Of a stretch of DNA of 64,000 bases, positions 45,203 through 55,034 are shown one piece after another. Position numbers and translations under genes: made by a program. The notes under the pieces are model-generated. The model had not been told where the DNA came from and searched no databases. It saw nothing but the letters and a program-made list of their open reading frames with translations. The DNA comes from Streptococcus parasanguinis. Lineage in GTDB: Bacteria; Bacillota; Bacilli; Lactobacillales; Streptococcaceae. Where the stretch lies: positions 28,069 to 92,068 of the forward strand of contig NZ_JVEE01000046.1 in the NCBI RefSeq assembly GCF_001073155.1. Reading direction: 5' to 3'. Within the stretch, counting starts at the first letter, position 1, and each line of letters starts with the position of its first letter.

Positions 45203-46042
45203 GTGAAACAAGATCAAGATTTACGCGCCATTATCGCCAGCCATGAAGCTGAGTTAACAGATATGGAACGCGACATTGCCCAATATTTTTTATCATCCGA
45301 AGCACGACAGCACTCCCTGTCCTCTTCTCGTGTAACAGAGTTACTCCATGTTTCAAAGGCGGCTTTAACGCGTTTCTCTCAAAAATGTGGCTTTTCCGGC
45401 TATCGGGAATTTGTCTATCACTTTAACGAAGAAACCAAAAATCAAAAACAGGTGCAAGAGCATGACGAGCTGACGCTGAGCGTCTTGCAACGCTACCACC
45501 ATATCAGTAACGTCACTGAAAGTCTGGTAAAAGATTCCCAATTAGATCGGGTCGCTGAACTAATCGGTCAAGTAGACCGAGTCTATTTCTTCGGGATCGG
45601 TAGTTCCGGTTTAGTCGCTCGAGAAATGAAATTGCGCTTTATGCGACTGGGCGTCGTTTGTGAAGCCCTGACTGATCAAGATGGCTTTGCTTGGACGACC
45701 AGTATTCTCGATTCCTCTTGTTTAGTCATCGGTTTCTCATTGTCAGGAGGCACCAACTCCATTACAGACAGTCTCCTGGACGCCAAAGAAAAAGGGGCTA
45801 AAACGGTTCTTGTGACGGCTAACCCGGCTGCCATCCACCAAGGATTCACAGAAGTGTTACCGGCCGCACCTCTTCCTAGTAGTACCTATATCGATCGAAT
45901 TTCTGCTATTTTACCACTCCTCATTGTGGTCGATTTGATCTATGCTCATTTCCTTAATAAAAGCCGAGAACAAAAGGAAATTGTCTTTAATAGCTACTGG
46001 GAAAACAAAAAACTTTCTAATCAACGTTCTCGAAAATCTTAA
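45203..46042 (+). CDS. RpiR-family regulator of sialic-acid genes
   Basis: The 279-residue protein has an N-terminal helix-turn-helix (MERDIAQYFLSSEARQHSLSSSRVTELLHVSKAALTRFSQKCGFSGYREF) and a C-terminal SIS sugar-isomerase-like domain (VYFFGIGSSGLVAREM, IGFSLSGGTNSITDSL). The start is GTG, set by AAGGAGG six bases upstream. It is divergent from the ntp operon and convergent with nanK. By position and family it probably senses N-acetylmannosamine-6-phosphate or a related sugar. Confidence 0.88.
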   Translation: MKQDQDLRAIIASHEAELTDMERDIAQYFLSSEARQHSLSSSRVTELLHVSKAALTRFSQKCGFSGYREFVYHFNEETKNQKQVQEHDELTLSVLQRYHHISNVTESLVKDSQLDRVAELIGQVDRVYFFGIGSSGLVAREMKLRFMRLGVVCEALTDQDGFAWTTSILDSSCLVIGFSLSGGTNSITDSLLDAKEKGAKTVLVTANPAAIHQGFTEVLPAAPLPSSTYIDRISAILPLLIVVDLIYAHFLNKSREQKEIVFNSYWENKKLSNQRSRKS

Positions 46043-46058
46043 TATGGTCTCCCTATTT

Positions 46059-46102
46059 AAAAAGCATGAAAGATCAGGTTTTCTTCATCTTTCATGCTTT
46101 TT
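46059..46102. terminator. bidirectional terminator after the RpiR gene
   Basis: AAAAAGCATGAAAGAT and ATCTTTCATGCTTTTT (46059-46074, 46087-46102) are perfect 16-base inverted arms with T-runs both ways. Confidence 0.92.
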
Positions 46103-46113
46103 TTGATGAATCA

Positions 46114-46141
46114 AAAACAAGTCGCCAGCGCGACTTGTTTT
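46114..46141 (-). terminator. terminator of the nan operon
   Basis: AAAACAAGTCGC and GCGACTTGTTTT (4-base loop) form a strong hairpin that overlaps the nanK stop codon and ends in T5 on the minus strand. Confidence 0.85.
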
Positions 46142-47027
46142 ATGTTCCATGTTTTTGTCTAAAGTGGTAGTAGGCCCCCAACATACCTGCGGCGTTTTGA
46201 TGGTGGGCAAATTCCAAACGGATCTTATCTGCTAGGCTAGGAACCAGTTCGGCACACAGGGCTTGATAGATTTTAGGTTTCAGGATGGCTTCCTGAGCCA
46301 TAATCCCCCCTCCAAGAACAATGACCTCTGGATTGACCACATAAACGATATTGGCTAGTCCTTTGCCAAGGTAGGTCACCATTCGATCAATTCCAGCCAT
46401 ACAGATCTTATCTCCTTCTGTTGCCTGCTTGAAGATCCGGCGACCATTCCACTGTTCCACAGGATCACCATGATGTTCTGCCACATACTCGACTAAAGCC
46501 GTCGTTGAAGCTAGATCCTGAAAGGCACCGTCTGGCAAATGAAGATAGCCAACCTCACAGGCTGAATTGCTAAAGCCATGAAAGACTTGACCATCGAGCA
46601 AGAGGCAACCACCGATCCCTGTCCCAATCGTCAGGCAAACAGCATTGTTCGATCCTTTTGCATGGCCTGTAGTGACCTCTGCGAGACCGGCACAGTTGAC
46701 ATCATTTTCGATCTCGCAAGGGATCTGAAAGGTCTCTTCGATTTCCTTTTTGAATTGGGTGCCTGCATAGTTGGGAATTTGTGGGCCAGCATAAAAGATT
46801 TCTCCCTTATCAGGATCTACCATTCCGGCCGAAGAAATCGCCACCCCTGCCAAGGGATGCTTCTTCAAATAACGGGCTACGATTTCCTTTGTTGTGTTAA
46901 GAATGTGAGGTCCTCCTTTTTGAGCCTCCGTTGGCATTTCATGGGTCTCTAGGAGTTGCCCTTTTGCATCGGCTAAACCATACTTGATACTGGTCCCTCC
47001 GATATCAATTACAACATATGGATTCAT
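46140..47027 (-). CDS. nanK: ROK-family N-acetylmannosamine kinase
   Basis: This 295-residue sugar kinase has the ATP-binding DIGGTSIKYGL, the catalytic EIENDVNCAGLAE, and TIGTGIGGCL. It probably phosphorylates N-acetylmannosamine released by NanA. The usual ROK zinc motif CxCGxxGC is absent: the histidine stretch is followed by EVGYLHLPDG. It is the last gene of the nan operon, 15 bases after nanA. Confidence 0.88.
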   Translation of the reverse strand: MNPYVVIDIGGTSIKYGLADAKGQLLETHEMPTEAQKGGPHILNTTKEIVARYLKKHPLAGVAISSAGMVDPDKGEIFYAGPQIPNYAGTQFKKEIEETFQIPCEIENDVNCAGLAEVTTGHAKGSNNAVCLTIGTGIGGCLLLDGQVFHGFSNSACEVGYLHLPDGAFQDLASTTALVEYVAEHHGDPVEQWNGRRIFKQATEGDKICMAGIDRMVTYLGKGLANIVYVVNPEVIVLGGGIMAQEAILKPKIYQALCAELVPSLADKIRLEFAHHQNAAGMLGAYYHFRQKHGT

Positions 47028-47042
47028 CTAGACCTCCTTTGA

Positions 47043-47960
47043 TCAAAGGAATCTGGCTTTTGTGTCCTGAATGAGTTGAGCAGCACGTTGGATCACTTCT
47101 TGATCCGCTTCTACTACTGGCGTCAAAGGGGAGCGAACAGATCCCAAGTCCAAACCTTCATTGATGCGCAAAACCGCTTTGATGACCGCATACATATTGC
47201 CATGAGCAGACGTCAAGACTCCGATAATGTCATTGATAGCAAACTGCAAGGCACGCGCAGTCTCCAAGTCTTTCTCAGCAATCAGCTGATTGAGCTTCAA
47301 GAAAAGTTCTGGCATCGCACCATAGGTGCCACCGATCCCAGCATGCGCTCCCATGAGACGGCCACCTAAGAATTGTTCATCCGGACCATTAAAGACGATG
47401 TGGTCGTCGCCTCCTAAAGAAGCAAAGGTTTGAATGTCCTGAACAGGCATCGAAGAATTCTTGACCCCAATCACCCGTGGGTTTTTCAACATTTCCTTGT
47501 AAAGGCTCGGTGTCAAAGCGACCCCTGCCAATTGCGGGATATTGTAGATGACAAAGTCTGTATTGGGTGCGGCTGCACTGATTTCATTCCAGTAGTGGGC
47601 CACACTGTATTCTGGCAAGCGGAAATAGATCGGTGGAATGGCCGCAATGGCATCCACTCCTAATTCTTCCGCATGTCGTGCCAATTCCACGCTATCCTTG
47701 GTGTTGTTGCAGGCTACGTGAGCAATGATGGTCAATTTCCCTTTAGCTACTGCCATCACTTCTTCCAAGATCAGCTTGCGATCGGCCACGCTCTGGTAGA
47801 TACATTCGCCAGAGGATCCGTTGACATACAAGCCCTGCACACCTTTCGCGATAAAATATTCTACCAGCGCACGTACCCGCTCCGGGCTAATTTCTCCTTG
47901 GTCATCATAGCAGGCGTAAAAAGCGGGGATGACTCCTTCATATTTTTTTAAATCTGACAT
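47043..47960 (-). CDS. nanA: N-acetylneuraminate lyase
   Basis: This TIM-barrel aldolase splits sialic acid into N-acetylmannosamine and pyruvate. NGSSGECIYQS binds the pyruvate carboxylate, FVIYNIPQLAGV holds the catalytic tyrosine and VIGVKNSS the Schiff-base lysine. The start is set at MSDLKKYEG (47960, AAGGAG five bases upstream) rather than the frame start at 47990, giving 305 residues. Confidence 0.95.
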   Translation of the reverse strand: MSDLKKYEGVIPAFYACYDDQGEISPERVRALVEYFIAKGVQGLYVNGSSGECIYQSVADRKLILEEVMAVAKGKLTIIAHVACNNTKDSVELARHAEELGVDAIAAIPPIYFRLPEYSVAHYWNEISAAAPNTDFVIYNIPQLAGVALTPSLYKEMLKNPRVIGVKNSSMPVQDIQTFASLGGDDHIVFNGPDEQFLGGRLMGAHAGIGGTYGAMPELFLKLNQLIAEKDLETARALQFAINDIIGVLTSAHGNMYAVIKAVLRINEGLDLGSVRSPLTPVVEADQEVIQRAAQLIQDTKARFL

Positions 47961-47991
47961 TTTTTCTCCTTTTGTCACTAATGAATTCATT

Positions 47992-48639
47992 CTATTCTTG
48001 GTACTGGGCGAAAATCTTTTCCATTAATCCAACTTGTGCAAAAGCCAAGCTTGAAAAGCCGAACAAGAAAAAGATCATGATCCCCAATAGGAAAGCTAAA
48101 ACCGAGCTTGCAAGAGCCATACATAGAAGCAAGAGAGCACTTCCCATGACAAAGAACCAAGGAAAATGCAAGCCTGTCACAATCATGGCTTTTTGCAAAC
48201 ACTCTTTCCAATCCAATTGGTAGCGGGCCGCAATAGGATAAGCAGCCAATAAGATCAACACAAGAAAGAGAAAGAGGCCTAAACAAATGGTTTTCAAAGC
48301 TTGGAAAGCTAGGGAAGTTTGCCCCCAAAATAAGAATAAATCAAAGAGACAAATACCTGCAACAATCAGTTCTAAACTTCCTAGTTGCAAGCCTATTTTC
48401 CAATTGTCCCGAAAAGCCTTCGCATAACTACGAATCACCGGAACACGACGCTGGTGCTTAATGGCAAATAAGGTCTGATACAAACTAATTTTCGCAATTC
48501 CAATCGTGAGAACGGGTAAACAACTTAGCACAAATAAAAGATTAACGGTTACCAAGTCGAGGATCTTTTCACTGATACGCATCACTACATTGTCCGTGTT
48601 AAAAACGGTTTTGATCAATCCTGCCCCCTTAGATGACAT
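47992..48639 (-). CDS. DUF624/YesL-family membrane protein
   Basis: This 215-residue protein has about five hydrophobic segments and the N-terminal pattern of DUF624 (VMRISEKILDLVTVNLLFVLSCLPVLTIG). Members are common beside glycan ABC transporters, but their function is unknown. Start is the ATG at 48639, five bases after AAAGGAG. It lies between YhcH and nanA in the nan operon. Confidence 0.82.
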   Translation of the reverse strand: MSSKGAGLIKTVFNTDNVVMRISEKILDLVTVNLLFVLSCLPVLTIGIAKISLYQTLFAIKHQRRVPVIRSYAKAFRDNWKIGLQLGSLELIVAGICLFDLFLFWGQTSLAFQALKTICLGLFLFLVLILLAAYPIAARYQLDWKECLQKAMIVTGLHFPWFFVMGSALLLLCMALASSVLAFLLGIMIFFLFGFSSLAFAQVGLMEKIFAQYQE

Positions 48640-48660
48640 AGGCACTCCTTTCTAACGTGA

Positions 48661-49113
48661 TCAATCGATCGCAATTTTAAATAGATATTTTTTCACGATA
48701 TCTTCTTGCCCTGCATAGCCATTGGGCTGGTGAGGCTCCCCTGGAAAGAAAATCGCAAAATTATGATAGCCTAGATGAAGCGGATAAGACTCCTGGCAAT
48801 GGACAAAACCGATGTCCGATGCTTCATCAAATGCGATAGCCTCACCTGTCACACGAGATCCATAACTCGAAAACTCATGCCCTTCTACCAATAAATGCAA
48901 ATCGGCATATCTTTTGTGGTGTTCAAAGCGATCATTTTCTGCTTTGTTGAGGGTATTTTCTTGAACGACGAGAAAGACCTTATCCCCATCAATATCGTAT
49001 CTCCCCAATTCAAAAGAATCCTTCCGATGCTCATAGAGAAAGTCAATGGCCTGATCCAGATTGGGGTGGATTCCTTTGTAAAAGGTGATGTTTTTTAAAT
49101 CATCAAATATCAT
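48661..49113 (-). CDS. YhcH/YjgK/YiaL-family protein, probable sialic-acid anomerase
   Basis: This 150-residue cupin-like protein has KDSFELGRYDIDGDKVFLVVQE, ERH-like FEHHKRYADLHLLVEG, and FAIFFPGEPHQPNGYAG with metal-binding histidines and glutamate. E. coli YhcH (NanQ) speeds the opening of alpha-sialic acid to a form that NanA can use. Its place between the transporter and nanA supports the same role here. Confidence 0.85.
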   Translation of the reverse strand: MIFDDLKNITFYKGIHPNLDQAIDFLYEHRKDSFELGRYDIDGDKVFLVVQENTLNKAENDRFEHHKRYADLHLLVEGHEFSSYGSRVTGEAIAFDEASDIGFVHCQESYPLHLGYHNFAIFFPGEPHQPNGYAGQEDIVKKYLFKIAID

Positions 49114-49187
49114 ATTCTCATCCTTTCGATACTTCTCAGCCTAGAAAACCGATCTGTACACAACTATCGTTTGTCCAAGCGGACGAC

Positions 49188-50027
49188 TTATCCTTTGACC
49201 GCTCCCATGGTAATCCCTTGTGTGAAGGATTTTTGGAAAACCAGGAAGACCGTAACGATTGGCACTGCAGCTAGGGCTGCCCCAGCCATGATCAAGCCAT
49301 AGTTTGTGGCCATTTCAGCCTGCATGGTCGCAACCCCTAGTGAAATAGTCAAGTTTTGACGAGAGGTCAGCATTACCAATTGCATAAAGTAGTCGTTCCA
49401 GGTGTTGATAAAGGTAAAGATGGCAAGGGCTGCAAATCCCGGCTTGACAATTGGGAAGGCAACGCTCCAGAAAGTCCGCAACTCTCCACAACCATCGATC
49501 TTAGCAGATTCTAAGAGTTCTGTTGGGATGTTTTCACTAAATTGCTTCATCAAGAAGACCCCGAATGGCCATCCAACCAATGGTAGAATAACCGCTGCAA
49601 GAGTATCGTGGATTCCCATAAAGTTGATAATGCGTACCAATGGAACCAAGACAACTTGTTTCGGAAGGGCCATGGCTGCGATAAAGGTAGCAAAGAGAAT
49701 TCGTTGCCCATAGAAGCGTTTCTTCGCCAAGACATAACCTGCCAAGGAAGAGGTCATACACACCAAAAGCATGGTTGCAAGGGAGATGAAGACACTATTC
49801 CATAACCATTGTAGGGCTGGGTTTTGTACCATCAACTGTTGGAAGTTTTCCATGGTTGGTGTCTTTGGCCACCATTGAGGTGGGATCATAATGGTATCTG
49901 GTTGAGACTTAAAGGCCCCTGTCAAAATCCAATAAAATGGGAAAATGAACAAGACTGTCAAAAGGAGCAAAATGATCGTTGAAATCACTGTAAAGGCAGT
50001 GATGGGTTTCTTTTGTGTGGGTTTCAT
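49188..50027 (-). CDS. sugar ABC transporter permease (MalG type), sialic acid
   Basis: This 279-residue protein has six helices and the ATPase-contact EAA loop (ESAKIDGCGELRTFWSVAFPIVKPG). Paired with the next permease and the lipoprotein it makes an importer of the CUT1 class, probably for sialic acid (SatBC-like). No ATPase gene is present, so a shared ATPase such as MsmK is needed. Confidence 0.9.
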   Translation of the reverse strand: MKPTQKKPITAFTVISTIILLLLTVLFIFPFYWILTGAFKSQPDTIMIPPQWWPKTPTMENFQQLMVQNPALQWLWNSVFISLATMLLVCMTSSLAGYVLAKKRFYGQRILFATFIAAMALPKQVVLVPLVRIINFMGIHDTLAAVILPLVGWPFGVFLMKQFSENIPTELLESAKIDGCGELRTFWSVAFPIVKPGFAALAIFTFINTWNDYFMQLVMLTSRQNLTISLGVATMQAEMATNYGLIMAGAALAAVPIVTVFLVFQKSFTQGITMGAVKG

Positions 50028-50042
50028 CTGAGGCTCCTTTCT

Positions 50043-50930
50043 TTAGTATTCTACGTCGTTTCCGAGGATCTTGAATTGCGCAAAACTGATAATGGCAATC
50101 ATCACCGCAAGGAAGACACCCATGGTGTTGGCATAACCGTATTCAGAGAGTTTAAAGGCTTTTTCATAGAGGTAGTACATAAGGGTACTCGTTGAGTAGT
50201 TAGGACCACCGGATGTCAACAATTGGATCAAGGCGAAACATTGGAAAGAGTTAATGGTCGTAATGATGGCAATGTACAAGGTTGTTGGCAACAAGCTTGG
50301 CCATTTGATCTTCCAGAAAACTTGAAATTCTGTCGCACCATCCACACGCGCGGCTTCTACGAGGGAATTATCAATATTTCCCATAGCAGCGATGTAGAGG
50401 ATAATCGGTTGACCAACTGAAGTGGTCAACAAAATAATGATGATGGCCATCAAAGCCCAGTGTTTGTCCCCCAACCAAGAAATGTTTTGGTTGATGACAT
50501 GTCCAGATTTCAATACAAAGTTCAAAATCCCTGATAGTGGATCATAGATCCATTTCCACACAACCGTTACCGCTACACTCCCTGTAACAACTGGAAGGAA
50601 GAAGACGAAACGATAGAAGGAACGCGCAATCGCATTTTGATGGTAGGTCTGAGAAGCCACAAACAAGGAGAACAATACGACGATCGGAACCGATCCGATA
50701 ACGATGATGACGGTATTGATCAAGGACTTCACAAAGACCTTATCCGCAAACATGCGGGAATAATTTTCTAAACCGACAAACTTAAAGGATGTCATAGAAT
50801 AGTTGAAGAAACTTGTCACAAAGCCCATGATCATGGGTGCTAGGACAAAGACCGTAAAGAAGATTAAAATGGGTGCTAGGAATGCGTAGGAAACGAGTGT
50901 CTCCCTCATTCGGATTTTGTTTACCTTCAC
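50043..50930 (-). CDS. sugar ABC transporter permease (MalF type), sialic acid
   Basis: This 295-residue six-helix permease has the EAA loop EAARVDGATEFQVFWKIKWPSL. The start codon is GTG at 50930, set by AGGAGG nine bases upstream. Its partner permease follows after 15 bases. Confidence 0.9.
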   Translation of the reverse strand: MKVNKIRMRETLVSYAFLAPILIFFTVFVLAPMIMGFVTSFFNYSMTSFKFVGLENYSRMFADKVFVKSLINTVIIVIGSVPIVVLFSLFVASQTYHQNAIARSFYRFVFFLPVVTGSVAVTVVWKWIYDPLSGILNFVLKSGHVINQNISWLGDKHWALMAIIIILLTTSVGQPIILYIAAMGNIDNSLVEAARVDGATEFQVFWKIKWPSLLPTTLYIAIITTINSFQCFALIQLLTSGGPNYSTSTLMYYLYEKAFKLSEYGYANTMGVFLAVMIAIISFAQFKILGNDVEY

Positions 50931-51112
50931 AGTAAGGCACCTCCTAGTGTTCTTTTTCTATTTTCTTTTCTAAACATATCTTACGATTTAAGAAAAGAAG
51001 ATTCAGAAAGAATGAAGACCCCTTCGTTCCATTCCAAATAGAGAGCTACGGATTCGAAAGGGCCTGCATATTCTCATTTCTATGAAAGACTTAGATTTGC
51101 TTCATAGACTGA

Positions 51113-52429
51113 TTATTTTTTCGTAATGGTTTCGTTTGCTTTTTCAGTAAAGGTCTTCAAAGCTGGTTCTGCTTTTTCATCCCCGTTTGAAACAGATTGC
51201 AACATTGGGAACCATAGGGTCCGCATTTCTGCAAAACCGTCGATTGTGTTGTAGTATGGTGAGTAGTATTTTGTCCAAGTGCTGATGGTTTCCATCCGTT
51301 TGTCATCGTACAACTTACCAAATGAACTACGAACTGGGAAGGCTCCTGTACGCACAACATCTTTTGGACCCCATTCTTTGTCGTCTGCGATGAACTGTAC
51401 AAATTTCTTAGCAGCAGCAATTTTCTTTTCATCTTTATTATTGAAGACTGCAAATCCATTGACAAGGTATTCCAATTTTGGCTTGCCTGAGTCAGATGGG
51501 AATGGCACTTCTACTACTTCGACCTTACTTGCATCCAACAATTTAGCTTGGATACCGTTTTGTGAAGGCGCCCACAAGATGGTGTAAGAAGTTTGACCAT
51601 TCGCAAAGTTTTGGATGTCTGCTCCTCCATCGAATTGAGAACCATTCATCATCAAGCCATCATTGATCCATTTAGAAGCTTTTTCCAAACCTTTGACAAA
51701 TTTCGCATCATCGGTTGTATACTTGGTTACTTTTTCATCAGTAACAGAACCGCCATAAAGGTTGGCAATGAAGGCACGAGTTCCTTGGTCTCCACCTTGA
51801 CCATTACTGAAGAGTGATCCTGGTGTGTAACCTTTGTCTTTCAAAGCTTTCAATACTTTTTCAAAGTCGTCTGTCGTCCAGCCTTCTTTGACAAGATCCA
51901 ACACGCCTGCATCTTTGAGCATCTTCTTATTCATCGCCATGTAGAATGGTGCTGAACTAATTGGATACATGTAAGCTGTGTCGCCTGCCTTGCTGGCTTG
52001 AATGATATTTTCATTATTGACATCTTTGACAAAATCTTCTGTAAAGAGATCGTTCAAATCAGCCAATTTTCCATTTTTACCATACTGAATGATCCGTCCA
52101 GGTGCATCAAAGAGCACATCTGGAGCAGTTCCTGCTTCAATAGCCGTTGTGATCTTTTCAGGACCTGACTTGAAGTCAATCGTTTCCAAATTCACGTGGA
52201 TATCTGGATTTGCTTTTTCAAAAGCTGCAATAATTGATTTTTCGTAGGTTCCGACACCATCTTCTGCTTTTTCTTGAGTAAAGACTGGGAAGGCCCACCA
52301 AGTGATTTCTGTTTTACCAGAATTTCCACCAGAAGATTCTGATTTTGATCCTCCGCCAGAGCCACAAGCTGCGAGTGCTAGAAGAGCTGCACCAGCTACC
52401 AACGAGCACAATACTTTTTTCATTTTCAT
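51113..52429 (-). CDS. sugar-binding lipoprotein of the ABC transporter
   Basis: This 438-residue solute-binding protein (family 1) has a lipoprotein signal with lipobox [12 protein letters not shown] and a serine/glycine-rich tether. The mature part has [13 protein letters not shown] and [11 protein letters not shown]-like ([12 protein letters not shown]) segments. It captures the substrate, by context sialic acid, at the membrane surface. The start is ATG 52429, with GAGGAG seven bases upstream. A gap of 180 bases separates it from the permeases, perhaps with a small hairpin that lowers permease expression. Confidence 0.92.
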   Translation of the reverse strand: MKMKKVLCSLVAGAALLALAACGSGGGSKSESSGGNSGKTEITWWAFPVFTQEKAEDGVGTYEKSIIAAFEKANPDIHVNLETIDFKSGPEKITTAIEAGTAPDVLFDAPGRIIQYGKNGKLADLNDLFTEDFVKDVNNENIIQASKAGDTAYMYPISSAPFYMAMNKKMLKDAGVLDLVKEGWTTDDFEKVLKALKDKGYTPGSLFSNGQGGDQGTRAFIANLYGGSVTDEKVTKYTTDDAKFVKGLEKASKWINDGLMMNGSQFDGGADIQNFANGQTSYTILWAPSQNGIQAKLLDASKVEVVEVPFPSDSGKPKLEYLVNGFAVFNNKDEKKIAAAKKFVQFIADDKEWGPKDVVRTGAFPVRSSFGKLYDDKRMETISTWTKYYSPYYNTIDGFAEMRTLWFPMLQSVSNGDEKAEPALKTFTEKANETITKK

Positions 52430-52568
52430 GTGATTTCTCCTCACAATTTACGGTAAGATTACTCTTACAGGGGGTTATCCTCAATGAGGACGCCTATTCT
52501 TGTTCATGTTTCAGATTCGACTACTCTCTATTCGGTCTCCTCCTCCTTCAATCTACTATTTTGTTTTC

Positions 52569-53267
52569 TCATTTTAAGGCTGCGACAAAGCGCTCTGTAA
52601 TCTCTTTTGGTCGGGTAATGGCGCCACCTACGACGATACCACGAACCCCGAGATCATGGATTTTCTTGGCCTGATCAGGGTAGTGGATCTTGCCTTCTGC
52701 GATGACATCTACTCCTGCTTGGCAGAGACTATGGATCAGTTTAAAATCTGGACCATCAACCTTTGGACTGTAGTCCGTATAGCCCGAAAGGGTCGTTCCG
52801 ACAAAGTCCACTCCCGCTTCGACAGCTGTCAATCCTTCTTCCAGAGTCGAAATATCAGCCATCAAGAGTTGGTCTGGATATTTCTCTTTGACTTGATGGA
52901 TAAAGTCACTAATCGAAAGCCCATCATGACGCGACCGCTTGGTACAATCAAGCGCAATAACCGCGATTTCCAAAGCTGCCAGCTCATCGACTTCTTTCAT
53001 GGTAGCCGTGATAAAGGGTTCTTCCGGTGGGTAGTCACGCTTGATAATCCCAATGATCGGCAACTTGGTCACTTCCTTGATTTCCTTGATATCCCGGACA
53101 CTATTGGCTCGGATTCCGACAGCTCCACCCTGCTCAGCCGCTTTGACCAAGAGAGGAATGACTCCTCCTGCTTCTGTATAGAGCGGTTCATGAGGGAGAG
53201 CTTGACAAGAAACAATGATGCCATCTTTGATTTGTTCAATCAGTTCATCTTTTGTAATCTTTGACAT
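52569..53267 (-). CDS. nanE: N-acetylmannosamine-6-phosphate 2-epimerase
   Basis: This 232-residue TIM-barrel epimerase converts ManNAc-6-phosphate to GlcNAc-6-phosphate. It has [14 protein letters not shown], the catalytic [24 protein letters not shown] and VVGGAITRP. It is the first gene of the nan operon, with AAGGAG before the ATG. Downstream nagA and nagB are not in the window. Confidence 0.95.
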   Translation of the reverse strand: MSKITKDELIEQIKDGIIVSCQALPHEPLYTEAGGVIPLLVKAAEQGGAVGIRANSVRDIKEIKEVTKLPIIGIIKRDYPPEEPFITATMKEVDELAALEIAVIALDCTKRSRHDGLSISDFIHQVKEKYPDQLLMADISTLEEGLTAVEAGVDFVGTTLSGYTDYSPKVDGPDFKLIHSLCQAGVDVIAEGKIHYPDQAKKIHDLGVRGIVVGGAITRPKEITERFVAALK

Positions 53268-53314
53268 AACTCCTTCTCCTTTGATAATAAGGCAACTCGA
53301 GTACTTGTAAATTG

Positions 53315-53343
53315 ATTATAATCTATTTTTAAAGCGCTTACAA
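53315..53343 (-). promoter_or_regulatory. nan operon promoter with overlapping cre site
   Basis: TTGTAA (53338-53343) and TATAAT (53315-53320) have a 17-base spacer. TTGTAAGCGCTTTAA (53329-53343) is a cre site with one mismatch and covers the -35 box, so CcpA should repress the operon in glucose. Confidence 0.8.
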
Positions 53344-53393
53344 TATTAATCGTGCAATCGGATTATAGTTTCACATTTTAGGGCAAAATAAAA

Positions 53394-53421
53394 AGATCTC
53401 TGAAACTAGTTTCAGAGATCT
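53394..53421 (-). terminator. terminator of the 128-residue membrane protein gene
   Basis: A perfect 28-bp palindrome centred on GAAACTAGTTTC is followed on the minus strand by TTTTATTTT. The gene upstream (53438) ends 16 bases earlier. Confidence 0.85.
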
Positions 53422-53437
53422 AACACATGGTGATTCC

Positions 53438-53824
53438 CTAGGCCATCTTTTGAGTCGCTTTTTCCTTTACGACAAATACAAAGCCGATAGAACCGACGAC
53501 GGCTCCAAGCAAGATCCAATAGACCATATCCGATGAAGCCATTGGGCCCGCCAAGAGACCTGCTAATAAAAAGAGATTGATATACAGTCGGGTATCCCGA
53601 TAAAAGGTCCAATTGAAGTGGTAGCTACCTTCTGGATACTGACGTGTCGATACAGCTGGTTGAAAGACCTGAAGAAGGATCAAAATCCCAACAAAAGCAA
53701 GATAAGCCAGGCTAACTACCGAAAGCGGAGACCGCATCGTCAAAGCTACAGCCGCTAAAAGCAAGACCAAGATCCAGAAATGGAAGTCCATCCAGAATTC
53801 ACGATGATAACAAAACCGTTTCAT
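53438..53824 (-). CDS. unknown four-helix membrane protein under CcpA control
   Basis: This 128-residue protein has about four hydrophobic segments (WILVLLLAAVALTM, VVSLAYLAFVGILILLQVF, LYINLFLLAGLLAG, VYWILLGAVVGSIGFVFVV). It begins MKRFCYHREFWMDFHFW and ends KEKATQKMA. I recognise no family. It has its own strong promoter with a perfect cre site and its own terminator, next to the nan operon, so a role in sugar use is likely but unproven. Confidence 0.75.
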   Translation of the reverse strand: MKRFCYHREFWMDFHFWILVLLLAAVALTMRSPLSVVSLAYLAFVGILILLQVFQPAVSTRQYPEGSYHFNWTFYRDTRLYINLFLLAGLLAGPMASSDMVYWILLGAVVGSIGFVFVVKEKATQKMA

Positions 53825-53844
53825 AAGATCACACCTTTCTCTTT

Positions 53845-53896
53845 ATGTAATCGTTTTCTGCACTTATATTATAAGACTATAATAGGCTATTTACAA
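53845..53896 (-). promoter_or_regulatory. promoter and cre site of the four-helix protein gene
   Basis: TTGTAA (53891-53896) and TATAAT (53868-53873) have a 17-base spacer. ATGTAATCGTTTTCT (53845-53859, plus strand) fits the cre consensus at all fixed positions, just past the start site. Confidence 0.8.
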
Positions 53897-54052
53897 GAAA
53901 TATGAAGTGAAAATTATAATTTATACATGATAATTTCATCCTCCTGTAATAGTTATAATTATCTTCCCTACCTAATTATTATTCCCACTTCACCTTCAAT
54001 AACAATGGTATCACTTTAAAAATAAAATGGACATGACATAAATGTCACGTCC

Positions 54053-54955
54053 TCATTTTTTAAAATGTTTTTCCATTTCTTTTTTTATTTTATTTTCAAG
54101 ATCAAATTCGCCAAATGAATGAGCGCAAACCATTGCTTGGTGATAAAATACTTTTGCCTTTTCTATGTCTTTTTCCACGTAGAATGCATAGGTTCCTTTC
54201 ATCATATCTATACCCGGCTTTTGTTGAAAATATTGAGTTTCTTGTACCAATTTATCCAATTCATCTATATATGGACCCAACTGCTCATAATCTTCATCTT
54301 GATATAAAATAGAAGTCATCGCTATTAAATTTCTGGTTATTAAATATAGGCTCGTTTTATCAGATGAATCTTTGGTAGCAATCATTTTATCAACTAAAAC
54401 CATAGCATCTCTTTTATCCTTGGCTCTCGCGAGACATTTGAACAAAAATAATTTGATGATTAATAGATCATTTTGAGAAAATTCTTTTTTAGTCATCAAT
54501 TGCCCAAAATATTCCTCAATCAAATTTTCTCCATATTCAGCTTTCTCAGTTGAAAAAACATTTAACGCTGCATCTACAGCTTCAATAGCAACTTGTTCCT
54601 CTTCTGGTAAATCTTCAAAATACGATTCGTAAATCTCATCAAAATAAGATTCCTTTAGTCTTATCCGTTCTTCATCCCCATATGTCATAAAATGAGTAAC
54701 TAGAAATTTCAATTCTAGATATCTACGAGGCAATACCGCTTTTTCATGATCTACAATATTCGACACTGGAATACCCAACATATTCGCAATATATTCTAAT
54801 TTTTTTAAGCTAGGCAAAGACTCTCCCTTTTCAATACGTACTAACTGACGAACTGTTAATTCACTTTCATCATTACAAAGTACTTCTCTCGTCATCCCCT
54901 TTTCTTCTCTTAATCGTCTTAGTTTTTTCCCAATTTCACTTTTTATATCTCTCAT
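54053..54955 (-). CDS. XRE-family regulator with TPR-like domain (PlcR/Rgg type)
   Basis: This 300-residue protein has an N-terminal helix-turn-helix (GKKLRRLREEKGMTREVLCNDESELTVRQLVRIEKGESLPSLKKLEYIANML) and helical repeats to the C-terminus. The pattern resembles Rgg/PlcR regulators that bind peptides. No short peptide gene is evident beside it. Base composition is more AT-rich than its neighbours, which hints at acquisition. Confidence 0.82.
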   Translation of the reverse strand: MRDIKSEIGKKLRRLREEKGMTREVLCNDESELTVRQLVRIEKGESLPSLKKLEYIANMLGIPVSNIVDHEKAVLPRRYLELKFLVTHFMTYGDEERIRLKESYFDEIYESYFEDLPEEEQVAIEAVDAALNVFSTEKAEYGENLIEEYFGQLMTKKEFSQNDLLIIKLFLFKCLARAKDKRDAMVLVDKMIATKDSSDKTSLYLITRNLIAMTSILYQDEDYEQLGPYIDELDKLVQETQYFQQKPGIDMMKGTYAFYVEKDIEKAKVFYHQAMVCAHSFGEFDLENKIKKEMEKHFKK

Positions 54956-54969
54956 CTCTTAATCCTCTG

Positions 54970-54998
54970 AAAAAGGGCTAGAAGTTACCTCCCAGCCC
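54970..54998 (-). terminator. terminator after the ADH remnant
   Basis: GGGCT/AGCCC arms extended by imperfect pairs (54975-54998) and a T-run lie past the decayed alcohol dehydrogenase gene. Confidence 0.65.
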
Positions 54999-55034
54999 TA
55001 CTAAAAAAACTATGAACAAACATTAGTTGCCACT

